A stretch of 64,000 nt of DNA from positions 3,042 through 67,041 of the forward strand of contig JAPKMW010000064.1 in the NCBI GenBank assembly GCA_026645575.1, read 5' to 3'. The DNA is from Caldilineaceae bacterium (GTDB lineage Bacteria; Chloroflexota; Anaerolineae; Caldilineales; Caldilineaceae). The number at the start of each line of letters is the position of its first letter. Within the stretch, counting starts at the first letter, position 1. The translations under genes were made by a program, and so were the position numbers. This document shows, piece by piece, positions 18,534 through 25,714 of the stretch. The notes beneath the pieces were generated by a model. It was not told the DNA's origin, searched no databases, and saw only the letters and a program-made list of their open reading frames with translations.

Positions 18534-19285
18534 TACAAGCGTAACTCCTGCCAAATGCCACGCACATCCATCTCAAAGACCAGATCGGCGATGGGCGGGT
18601 GGCTGTAGTACCAGTGGATGCCATGCGCCGCCGCCGGCCCAATCTTGCGCAAGATGCCGTTGACCAACAGCGGGCGTACTGGATAGACCGTGTAGATTGT
18701 CACCCCAGTCACTGCATCCCAACTCATCTGTAACCCGGCCAGCCGCTCTTCCATCACCCCCATCACCGTCGCCGCTTTTTCGGCCAAGGCGTGGGCCGAC
18801 GTTTCGCCGGGACGCACCACCGCCGCTGGGGTCAGGTTGGCCTGGTCATTCAAGTCCCCGGCACCGGCGACAATAAAGGTGGGTCGCGCCGTGGCGCCGG
18901 GAACGGTGTAGGAAAAGGCATACATACACGGTTCTGTCGGCGGGGCGAAGGCCGGGGCAATATTCGTGCGCGCCACCGGATTGTGGTCGCCGACCAAAAT
19001 CTGCCAATCGGCCAGGATGGCGCGATAGTCACGGTTAAAATCAATAAAGCCAGTGAAGGAACGGGGCGCCGGTAGCCGCAATTCTATTGCACAGAGCGCC
19101 TGACGCGGTCGGCCCAGCGCCGTCAAATGGCGTTCAATCAGATCGAAACCCTGACGATAGGGAATCGGTTCATGCAAAGTTACACGAATGACTTCGTAGC
19201 CGGGCATGGCCACAACGCCTGCCGAATAGGGCGCAATGCCCGTGAAAAAGCGGTAGTTGCCGATGGGATGGTCGAGTAGTTGCAT
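18533..19285 (-). CDS. RidA/YjgF-like protein, function unknown
   Basis: Protein of 250 residues. The C-terminal half shows the RidA-like pattern PTFIVAGAGDLN, then a long helix with VMEERLAGLQMSWDAVTGVTIYTV and a terminal conserved strand. The N-terminal half (GYEVIRVTLHEPIPYRQGFD, FTGFIDFNRDYRAIL) appears to be a second, divergent copy of the fold. It may be an enamine deaminase or a chorismatase-like relative; neither is certain. It starts a coupled run with kptA (TAATG junction), which may or may not indicate a functional link. Confidence 0.6.
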   Translation of the reverse strand: MQLLDHPIGNYRFFTGIAPYSAGVVAMPGYEVIRVTLHEPIPYRQGFDLIERHLTALGRPRQALCAIELRLPAPRSFTGFIDFNRDYRAILADWQILVGDHNPVARTNIAPAFAPPTEPCMYAFSYTVPGATARPTFIVAGAGDLNDQANLTPAAVVRPGETSAHALAEKAATVMGVMEERLAGLQMSWDAVTGVTIYTVYPVRPLLVNGILRKIGPAAAHGIHWYYSHPPIADLVFEMDVRGIWQELRL

Positions 19286-19332
19286 GGTGGTTTGTACTCT
19301 GTTGGTGGTTGATGTAAGGATGGTTGTTGTGG

Positions 19333-20082
19333 TTAAAAATGACTGATGATACCTCTAATCCGCTCACTGTCCGCAATTTGGCGGCTAAACTCCGGTGGTC
19401 GCAACGTGCCGCCCATAAAGACGTGGCTGCGTCGATAGGTCATGGCGCTTTCCACACTACTGCGGGCGCTCAGGTGAATTTCCCGCACCCCGCTCTGGCG
19501 GACAATTTTGTGGATACTCCGCTCATTGACGCCGCCGCCCGGCATGACAATGATGCGCTCTCCTGCTTGTTGCACGAGCGCCGCAATCAGATCCAGCCCT
19601 TCCACCGCTGAACTTTCCTGGCCGGAAGTGAGAACACGATCAACGCCCAGACTGATGAGGTCTTCTAGCGCCTGGTGCGGCTCGACAGCCATATCAAACG
19701 CCCGATGAAAGGTAACGCTGAGTGGTCGCGCCAGTTCAATCAGCGCAGCCGTGCGCACTTTATCGATTGTCCCGTCCGGGTTGAGCAAGCCAATAACAAC
19801 GCCATCCGCCCCCAGTTGTTTGGCCTGCGTGATGTCATACTGCATGACGGCAAATTCCAGGTCGGAATAACAAAAATCGCTGCCACGCGGTCGAATGATG
19901 ACGTTAAGACCAATCCCAATTTGTTGACGGGTAACGGCAATCATACCGGCGCTGGGGGTGGTGCCCCCTTCCAGCAGATTGTCGCAGAGTTCAACCCGCT
20001 GGGCGCCACCGCTTTGAGCCGCCAGCGCGCCTTCAACGGAATCAACACAAATCTCTAGCGTAAGCGATTGACCGGCATTCAT
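19333..20082 (-). CDS. cutC: CutC family protein
   Basis: TIM-barrel protein of 249 residues with the CutC signatures: LEICVDSVEGALAAQSGGAQ, RVELCDNLLEGGTTPS, VIIRPRGSDFCYS, GADGVVIGLLNPDGTID, VTFHRAFDM and RVLTSGQ. Length is typical. CutC was first tied to copper tolerance, but the true activity remains unsettled; some eukaryotic forms bind Cu(I). It stands alone between the RidA-like gene and vapC, separated by only 6 bp from the end of vapC, so it may be read through from that operon. Confidence 0.93.
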   Translation of the reverse strand: MNAGQSLTLEICVDSVEGALAAQSGGAQRVELCDNLLEGGTTPSAGMIAVTRQQIGIGLNVIIRPRGSDFCYSDLEFAVMQYDITQAKQLGADGVVIGLLNPDGTIDKVRTAALIELARPLSVTFHRAFDMAVEPHQALEDLISLGVDRVLTSGQESSAVEGLDLIAALVQQAGERIIVMPGGGVNERSIHKIVRQSGVREIHLSARSSVESAMTYRRSHVFMGGTLRPPEFSRQIADSERIRGIISHF

Positions 20083-20088
20083 GAGTCG

Positions 20089-20484
20089 TTATACCTTCAC
20101 ACATTGGAGACCCAAATGGCGCTCGAATGGTTCAAAATCGTGGTCATCATGGAGGAGCTGAAAGCCGCGCTGGATGACAAAGGTGGCGATGACGCAATCA
20201 ATCGTTTTGCGCACGGTCAGTCCCTGTTTGCGCAGGCGGCGATAGTTGGCGGCGCTGCGTAGGGCAATCTCCACGCCCACCATTTCAAAAATGGGAAAAC
20301 GCAACATGGCTTGCTGCGCCTGGTCGAACTCACGGTCATGGCGAAAGCCTTGCAGCACTTCCGTGAGGATAATATCGCCGATTGCCAACTCCTGTTGACC
20401 CAAAGCCCGATCCAACGCTTCGGTCTTGGGGGTCACTTTGCCATTGAAATAGTCGATCCAGACCGAAGAATCAACGATCCACAT
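20089..20484 (-). CDS. VapC-type PIN-domain toxin
   Basis: PIN-domain ribonuclease toxin of 131 residues. The acidic pocket is visible: IVDSSVWIDYF (Asp near residue 5), ILTEVLQGFR (Glu), TIDCVIATF (Asp) and LLHDDHDFEPF (Asp). The start at 20484 overlaps the antitoxin gene by 14 bp, typical of VapBC pairs. VapC toxins cut tRNA or rRNA; the target here is unknown. Complete length. Confidence 0.93.
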   Translation of the reverse strand: MWIVDSSVWIDYFNGKVTPKTEALDRALGQQELAIGDIILTEVLQGFRHDREFDQAQQAMLRFPIFEMVGVEIALRSAANYRRLRKQGLTVRKTIDCVIATFVIQRGFQLLHDDHDFEPFERHLGLQCVKV

Positions 20485-20731
20485 TGCTGTCAACCTCCCC
20501 GGTGGCCTCTATGGCCTGGGTGTTGACTTCATAGGCCACACGACTCTCGCGCATGGCATGTAGATCCCCTTCCCAGCGCAGATGACCACGCAGAGAACGA
20601 ATCTGCTCTTGGGATTTCAACCGCACCAGGGTGCGCAACGCTTCTTCAATAACCGCCTTTTTGGTTGACAACCCAGTGCAAGAGAGCGCTTCAGATAGGA
20701 GTGTGTCATCAATGACAATATTGGTACGCAT
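20471..20731 (-). CDS. VapB-type antitoxin
   Basis: Antitoxin of 86 residues preceding the PIN toxin. The N-terminal MRTNIVIDDTLLSEAL strand and helix and TKKAVIEEALRTLVRLK form the ribbon-helix-helix DNA-binding part of the VapB/DUF2191 type. The RSLRGHLRWEGDL segment and the tail to residue 86 would wrap the toxin. The gene has its own promoter with an overlapping palindrome (20748-20802), so autorepression by the VapBC complex is expected. Confidence 0.9.
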   Translation of the reverse strand: MRTNIVIDDTLLSEALSCTGLSTKKAVIEEALRTLVRLKSQEQIRSLRGHLRWEGDLHAMRESRVAYEVNTQAIEATGEVDSNVDR

Positions 20732-20747
20732 GGCTTTGTCTCCGTTG

Positions 20748-20802
20748 ATGTGTATGATTTTTTCTTTTTATACACATTAACAGATTCTATATCCTTTGTC
20801 AA
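20748..20802 (-). promoter_or_regulatory. vapBC promoter with overlapping operator
   Basis: On the minus strand a TTGACA -35 box (20797-20802) is followed after 17 bp by TAATGT (20774-20779). An inverted repeat, ATGTGTAT (20748-20755) and ATACACAT (20770-20777), overlaps the -10 box. That is where a self-repressing VapBC complex would bind. The start codon of the antitoxin lies 17 bp further on. Confidence 0.75.
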
Positions 20803-20847
20803 CGGTCAATTTGCTGACAAACACTTACTGCTTGTTGCGTACCCGCG

Positions 20848-21261
20848 CTACTCGTCATCATCGACGACACCGCCGGCCGGCATCTCAATATCGACCACAT
20901 TGCCATGAAAGTCGATCACAATGCGGAAGCCCAGCATCCCCATCCACTGGCGCGCCTCTTCGGGGATCGGCTGACCGACATTCTTCTCAATGTTGTTGAT
21001 CGAAGACTCCACTGCCACCTTGGTAAAAATGTCATCCTTGCCCAACATATTGAGCATCTGCTCTACAGCCAGATCGCGATGGTCATCCACCTGCTCGCGC
21101 ATAAAGCGCAATACCTGGCGATCCACCCCCTCGGCATCAATATGGCGACGGAAATCATCATCCAGCACCACATAACAGGCATTCTCACCGACTTTGGTCA
21201 CTTCTGCCGCCCGTCCGCTTTCATCGACAACGAGACCGGCGAACATTGCTTCTCTGGCCAT
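20848..21261 (-). CDS. Conserved hypothetical protein
   Basis: Soluble acidic protein of 137 residues without a recognised domain. The start at 21261 is set by AAGGAG eight bases upstream. The N-terminal strand (MFAGLVVDESGRAAEVTKVG, residues about 6-25) and ACYVVLDDDFRRHIDAEGVD suggest a small beta domain, followed by helices with FMREQVDDHRDLAVEQMLNMLG and a final strand FRIVIDFHGNVVDIEMPAGG. It ends in an Asp-rich tail. I infer no function. Upstream is the nested palindrome element at 21286-21521. Confidence 0.6.
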   Translation of the reverse strand: MAREAMFAGLVVDESGRAAEVTKVGENACYVVLDDDFRRHIDAEGVDRQVLRFMREQVDDHRDLAVEQMLNMLGKDDIFTKVAVESSINNIEKNVGQPIPEEARQWMGMLGFRIVIDFHGNVVDIEMPAGGVVDDDE

Positions 21262-21285
21262 AGGTTGCTCCTTCTTCACACTCTG

Positions 21286-21521
21286 ACAAGGTGAAGGGGT
21301 GACAGGGTGACAAGGTGACAGGGGTAATGGAGAGGAATCAAAAGAAAGTAAGGCTGAATATAACTGCTATGCCCGCTCGTAGCCGGCCCGTGACCGGCGA
21401 ATGGGGCGCCGGTCACGGACCGGCTACGAGCTGAGTAGTTAAGGCTGAATTTGGTTCCTCTTCAGTGACTCTTCACATCCTCACTTTGTCACTTTGTCAC
21501 CCTGTCACCCCTTCACCTTGT
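21286..21521. repeat. Nested palindromic element with flanking direct repeats
   Basis: Three layers are centred on one point. Outer: 35-bp octamer-built arms at 21286-21320 and 21487-21521, one mismatch. Middle: an 11-bp direct repeat TAAGGCTGAAT at 21349-21359 and 21440-21450. Inner: a 25-bp inverted repeat at 21375-21399 and 21407-21431, one mismatch. The direct repeat could be a target duplication around a small mobile palindrome. No gene is seen in this 267-bp spacer. Confidence 0.8.
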
Positions 21522-21528
21522 TACCTTG

Positions 21529-22287
21529 TCACGCCAATTTACTCTTCAAAAACTCAAAACTCCGCCGGATGCTGACCAGCGGCTCCTTGGGCAGATCGTG
21601 TTCGACGATGTACCATTCGGCGCCGGCGGCTTTGGCGGCAGGCAAGAGCGCCGCCCAATCGAGAACGCCGTGACCGACATCGGCAAAGCCCATTTCATCC
21701 TGGTTCTGCCCTTCGGGCGCCAGGTCTTTGCAATGGACCCGTTGGCAGCGACCAGCATACTTCTGTAATAACTGTACGCCATTTTGGCCGCCTCGTTGCA
21801 CCCAAGCCAGATCCATTTCAAACCCCAACTTGTCAGCGCCGGCGCCTTCCATCAACCAGTCAATGGCGAGCTTGCCATCAACGCTTTCCATTTCAAAAGC
21901 ATGGTTGTGATAGAGCAATTTCATCCCTGCATCCCGACAGCGCTCGCCAATGGCTCCCAGCCGTTTGCCCAATGCCGTCCAGGCGGCGCCATCCTTGCCC
22001 CGGTCATCGGGGGCCAGGAACGGCACAACGAGTACATCGTTGCCAACACCCTTGTTAAAGGCGATGACATTTTCCAGGTCGCTTTCCATCACGTTCATGG
22101 CCACATGGGTGGATGCGACCTTGATCTGATGTTTGTCGAGCAGGGCTTGCATTTCGGCAATTGAAAGTTTGTGATTACCAATCGTCTCCACCCCCGTATA
22201 ACCGATGGCCGCAACCTGACCCAGCACCTCATCAAAAGGCATCTGGAGATTGCGCAAAGAATAAAGTTGAACGGCAATGGGAAGCAT
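21529..22287 (-). CDS. Sugar phosphate isomerase/epimerase
   Basis: TIM-barrel protein of 252 residues of the xylose-isomerase-like superfamily (IolE/hydroxypyruvate isomerase relatives). Seen are VQLYSLRN at the N-terminus, IGYTGVETIG, LLYHNHAFEME with the His-x-His and Glu, LGFEMDLAWVQRGG with the metal Glu/Asp, RVHCKDLAP and WYIVEHDLPKEP with the last Glu. All metal ligands expected for the family are present. Substrate is not predictable. The gene stands alone, after recD2 on the same strand. Confidence 0.9.
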   Translation of the reverse strand: MLPIAVQLYSLRNLQMPFDEVLGQVAAIGYTGVETIGNHKLSIAEMQALLDKHQIKVASTHVAMNVMESDLENVIAFNKGVGNDVLVVPFLAPDDRGKDGAAWTALGKRLGAIGERCRDAGMKLLYHNHAFEMESVDGKLAIDWLMEGAGADKLGFEMDLAWVQRGGQNGVQLLQKYAGRCQRVHCKDLAPEGQNQDEMGFADVGHGVLDWAALLPAAKAAGAEWYIVEHDLPKEPLVSIRRSFEFLKSKLA

Positions 22288-22319
22288 TGTCTGAATCCTT
22301 TCTGGAATTGTGAAAAAAT

Positions 22320-24773
22320 TTACATATCTATTATGCTTGATTCTAGTCGGCTCGTCAAACGTTCACGCAATCCTGTAAACCTTTGCGTCACTTTATCATT
22401 ACGCACCGCCATCGCAATCGCCTTCGGTTGACCGACCAGGACGACCAACCGTTTGGCGCGCGTCACGGCCGTATAGAGTAGATTGCGTTGTAACATCATG
22501 TAGTGGCTGGTCAACACCGGAATGACGACGGCTGGAAATTCGCTGCCCTGGCTCTTGTGGACACTTACGGCGTAGGCGTGAACTAACTCATCCAGTTCCA
22601 GAAAATCGTAAACCACTGCCCGCCCATCAATGTTGACCGTCACCTTCTGCATCTCCAGGTCTAGCGCCTGGATCGCGCCCATGTCGCCGTTGTAGACATC
22701 TTTGTCATAGTTGTTGCGGATCTGCATCACCCGGTCACCGATGCGATAAACGCGGTTGCCAACTCGCTTTTCCGGCTTTTGGGGCGCCGCCGGATTCAGC
22801 CCCGTTTGCAACGCTTCATTGAGCGCGCCCACACCGATAATCCCCCGGTGCATTGGGCTGAGAACCTGAATATCTGTTGATGGAATGGCAAAGCGTTTGG
22901 GAATGCGACTCTGCACCAATTCCACACAAAGCTGCGCCGCCCGCTCCGGCTCGTCGGTGCGAAAGAGGAAAAAGTCGGTTGCCGTCTCATTGTCAACCGT
23001 CGGCATCTCCCCTTGGTTGATGCGATGGGCGTTGGTAATGATAAAGCTGTCGGCGGCCTGGCGGAAGATGGTTTGCAGGCGGATGACGGTGGCTTGGGTA
23101 TTGGGAGATTGGGAGATTGGGAGATTGAGAGATTGTGGGTGCGCTAACGAGACTGAATCTCTTAATCTCTGAATCTCTGAATCTCTGCCTTCAATGGCGG
23201 CGATAATATCCTTTAAAACATTGCCGGCGCCGACGCTGGGTAGCTGATCGACATCACCAACCAGCAACAGGTGCATCCCCGGCGGGATGGCTTTGAGCAG
23301 ATGATTGGTCAAGAGCAGATCAAGCATGGAGGCTTCATCGACAATCAACAGATCGCCTTCCAGCGGATTGTCGGCGTTGCGGTGAAAGGCCATGCCTTCG
23401 GCCGGCTTAAATTCAAGCAAACGATGAAGCGTCTTGGCTTCACGTCCTGTGGTTTCGGCCAGCCGCTTGGCAGCACGACCCGTGGGCGCGGCCAGGATGA
23501 CGCGATAGCGATACTGGTCACAAATTTGGAGCAAAGTGCGGACACTCGTGGTTTTGCCCGTACCCGGCCCACCTGTCAGCACCGTTACCCGATGGGTCAG
23601 CGCCGCCTGAATTGCACTACGTTGTTGGGGGGCAAGGCGCAAGCCAGTTGCCAACTCCGCTGCGCTAAAGAGCGTTTCCCAATTCTGCCGTTGTTGTTGG
23701 AAACGGGCAAAGCTGCTCTCCCCCTGCCGCATTAAGCGCTGCAAGCCATTGGCGACCCCTTGCTCACTGTAGTAAAAGGGCGTTAAGTAGATGGCGCGTT
23801 CGGCATCCAGAATTTGTTGAGCTTGCGTGCTGGTCGCGGCAGCGTAAAGATGTCCGCCTTCAGCAATCAATTTCGGGATCTCGTCACCGAGCGGTATGTT
23901 TACAATCGGCGCCAGTTCCACATCCCCTGGCTGCACCGCCACCTTCACCTGATCATCATGCCAGAGACGCACCACGCCCAGGCCAATTTCCTCGCGGCTG
24001 ACGTCTAGCAGTTCACCGGCCTGTTTGACCAGCTCCGAGGTAGGTAGAAAGACATGGCCTTCGTCGGTTGCTTGATTGAGCGCATAGGCCACCCCCGCCG
24101 CCACCCGTTGCGGTGAATCGGGCGCCAATCCCAGCGATTGGGCAATGCGATCGGCGGTGAGAAAGCCGATGCCAAAAATATCACGCGCTAGCCGATAGGG
24201 ATCTTGGCGTACAATGCCAATGGCATCATCGCCGTAAAACTTGTAAATCTTGGTCGCCAGACTGGTGCTGACGCCATTGCTTTGCAGGAAGAGCATCACC
24301 TCTTTGATCGCCTTCTGCTCCTGCCAGGCGCTCATGATCATCTGGACGCGTTTCTTCCCTACGCCCGGCACTTCGTTCAAGCGGTCGGCCTGCTCTTCAA
24401 TAATGGTGAGCGTTTCTACGCCAAAGTGCTTAACTATGCGTTTCGCCGTCACCGGCCCCACACCGCGAATCAGGCCGCTGCCCAGATACTTTTCAATGCC
24501 CGCCACTGTTGCGGGCAATACCGTGCGCATTCCCTCGACCACAAATTGGCGGCCATACTCGGCATGAATTGTCCAACGTCCGGTCAATTCGACTGACTCG
24601 CCCACATTTACGCCCACCAACGTCCCCACAATCGGCACCTCGTGATTGCGCCCGAAGCTGCTCTGCCCCAAATTAGCCTGGGCGCGCACCTCCGGCGTCA
24701 GCTTGGCGACGGTATAGCCTGTCTCTTCATTATGATAAGTAATGCGTTCAATCACGCCCCGTAGCAGATCCAT
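22320..24773 (-). CDS. recD2: RecD2-type ATP-dependent DNA helicase
   Basis: Superfamily 1B 5'-3' helicase of 817 residues, as in bacteria without RecBC. The start at 24773 fits the family's MDLLRGVIERITYHNEETGY opening. Helix-hairpin-helix motifs (GSGLIRGVGPVTAKRIV, EVPGVGKKRV) precede the motor: Walker A LTGGPGTGKTT, Walker B LLIVDEASM, motif III LVGDVDQLPSVGAGNVL, IFRQA, SVHKSQGSEFPAVVIP and YTAVTRAKRLVVLVG. Between motif III and IFRQA about 28 extra residues (around 530-558) come from an octamer-repeat hairpin in the DNA (23105-23185). All motor motifs are otherwise intact. Confidence 0.95.
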   Translation of the reverse strand: MDLLRGVIERITYHNEETGYTVAKLTPEVRAQANLGQSSFGRNHEVPIVGTLVGVNVGESVELTGRWTIHAEYGRQFVVEGMRTVLPATVAGIEKYLGSGLIRGVGPVTAKRIVKHFGVETLTIIEEQADRLNEVPGVGKKRVQMIMSAWQEQKAIKEVMLFLQSNGVSTSLATKIYKFYGDDAIGIVRQDPYRLARDIFGIGFLTADRIAQSLGLAPDSPQRVAAGVAYALNQATDEGHVFLPTSELVKQAGELLDVSREEIGLGVVRLWHDDQVKVAVQPGDVELAPIVNIPLGDEIPKLIAEGGHLYAAATSTQAQQILDAERAIYLTPFYYSEQGVANGLQRLMRQGESSFARFQQQRQNWETLFSAAELATGLRLAPQQRSAIQAALTHRVTVLTGGPGTGKTTSVRTLLQICDQYRYRVILAAPTGRAAKRLAETTGREAKTLHRLLEFKPAEGMAFHRNADNPLEGDLLIVDEASMLDLLLTNHLLKAIPPGMHLLLVGDVDQLPSVGAGNVLKDIIAAIEGRDSEIQRLRDSVSLAHPQSLNLPISQSPNTQATVIRLQTIFRQAADSFIITNAHRINQGEMPTVDNETATDFFLFRTDEPERAAQLCVELVQSRIPKRFAIPSTDIQVLSPMHRGIIGVGALNEALQTGLNPAAPQKPEKRVGNRVYRIGDRVMQIRNNYDKDVYNGDMGAIQALDLEMQKVTVNIDGRAVVYDFLELDELVHAYAVSVHKSQGSEFPAVVIPVLTSHYMMLQRNLLYTAVTRAKRLVVLVGQPKAIAMAVRNDKVTQRFTGLRERLTSRLESSIIDM
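23105..23185. repeat. In-frame octamer-repeat hairpin inside recD2
   Basis: GAGATT occurs four times at an 8-bp period (23105, 23113, 23121, 23129) and AATCTC four times at the same period on the other side (23156, 23164, 23172, 23180). Together they form a hairpin of about 32-bp arms. The block is translated and adds residues rich in Leu, Ser, Arg and Gln without breaking recD2. Confidence 0.85.
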
Positions 24774-24906
24774 AGCCCAAAGCGTAGCAGATCGCGCCCG
24801 CCAAAGCAAGTAGATAGACCCCAATCTCAATGATGAAGGATGAGGGATGAAGGATGAATAGCAGCTTCACCCCTCATCCTTTTAATTCTCACGGCTTGCA
24901 ATGAAT

Positions 24907-24935
24907 TTTACATTTTGGCAAAACTATGCTACACT
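24907..24935 (+). promoter_or_regulatory. Probable rpsO promoter
   Basis: TTTACA (24907-24912), 17 bp, TACACT (24930-24935). It is in the only long non-coding stretch upstream of rpsO and gives a leader of about 140 nt. The same TTTACA-17 bp layout is used at 28113-28141. Confidence 0.6.
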
Positions 24936-25084
24936 GATCGAACTATTGTGCTAGATCACGCGCCCGGTACAGCGGTGATCCGGCGATAGGAGGTAAGTGT
25001 TCCGTTATGGTTGCAGTTGGCAGTCGCACTCAACCTTTTTATTCCCGCAACGTCAGGGTTTTCTCACTAGAATAGGAGTACCAG
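24936..25084 (+). promoter_or_regulatory. rpsO leader with a short reading frame
   Basis: The leader contains AGGAGG (24988-24993) and a 22-codon reading frame from 25007 to a TAG at 25073-25075. That stop overlaps the TAGGAG ribosome site of rpsO. The GGTACAGCGGTGATCCGGCG stretch just before can fold. In several bacterial groups S15 represses its own mRNA through such leaders; whether this is an S15 site, a leader peptide or both cannot be decided from sequence alone. Confidence 0.4.
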
Positions 25085-25354
25085 ATGGCTATATCGAAGG
25101 TTCAAAAAGCCGACTTGATCCGTGAGTATCAGCTAACGCCAGGCGACACCGGTTCGCCCGAAGTGCAAGTGGCCTTGTTAACCACCCGCATCAATTCTCT
25201 CGTCGAACATCTCAATTCTCACAAGCACGATGAAGGTTCCCGTCGAGGGTTGCTGAAACTCGTTGGTCAACGCAGGCGTCATTTGGCCTACTTACGCCAG
25301 AAGGATACCAATCGGTACCAGGAATTGATTCAACGCTTAGGCTTACGTCGCTAA
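25085..25354 (+). CDS. rpsO: Ribosomal protein S15
   Basis: Primary 16S rRNA-binding protein of the small subunit platform, 89 residues, the usual length. The family motifs are clear: [44 protein letters not shown] and the terminal [12 protein letters not shown]. The start has GGAG nine bases upstream. It is followed by a hairpin terminator and then pnp, the conserved rpsO-pnp order. Confidence 0.99.
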   Translation: MAISKVQKADLIREYQLTPGDTGSPEVQVALLTTRINSLVEHLNSHKHDEGSRRGLLKLVGQRRRHLAYLRQKDTNRYQELIQRLGLRR

Positions 25355-25361
25355 CGATAAT

Positions 25362-25409
25362 AAACAAGGGGCGAGCAGATCAGATTGTAATGATCCTCGC
25401 CCCTTGTTT
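25362..25409 (+). terminator. rpsO terminator hairpin
   Basis: Perfect 14-bp arms AAACAAGGGGCGAG (25362-25375) and CTCGCCCCTTGTTT (25396-25409), 20-base loop, beginning 7 bp after the rpsO stop. The T-run is interrupted (TTTGTTAT), so some read-through into pnp is possible. Confidence 0.75.
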
Positions 25410-25510
25410 GTTATCAATGGCCTTATAATGACTATCGGTTCGTTTTTTTAGGCAGTTCAAAGAGCCTCATGCGGAGCTTTGTCCGTTTGCGTTTGGCGGG
25501 GTTCGGCATT

Positions 25511-25548
25511 GGAGAGTGACACCAAGCAACAACTTGGTGTCACTCTCC
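25511..25548 (+). promoter_or_regulatory. 16-bp hairpin in the pnp leader
   Basis: GGAGAGTGACACCAAG (25511-25526), CAACAA loop, CTTGGTGTCACTCTCC (25533-25548): a perfect long stem about 165 bp before the pnp start. In E. coli a comparable leader stem is cut by RNase III and allows PNPase to control its own mRNA. The same role here is inference. The other parts of the 360-bp rpsO-pnp spacer show nothing else clear. Confidence 0.5.
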
Positions 25549-25714
25549 AGTTCCGTACCTCTGCCCTTATCTTCCGCTGAGTTGCTCTGTGCTGCCTTGC
25601 CAAAGGTTGTGTTACGCGTGAAATTTCCTCCTCCCCATAGCTATCTTCTTCATGCTCTGGAAATCGGGGGATGAACTATTCGCGCGTACACAAAAGTAGA
25701 CAAAGGAGTTTTCA

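Noticed and set aside
24836..24881. GATGAAGGA-type repeats with an 11-bp stem and T-run upstream of rpsO
   Set aside because: It resembles a terminator, but no plus-strand gene ends there; probably another repeat element.
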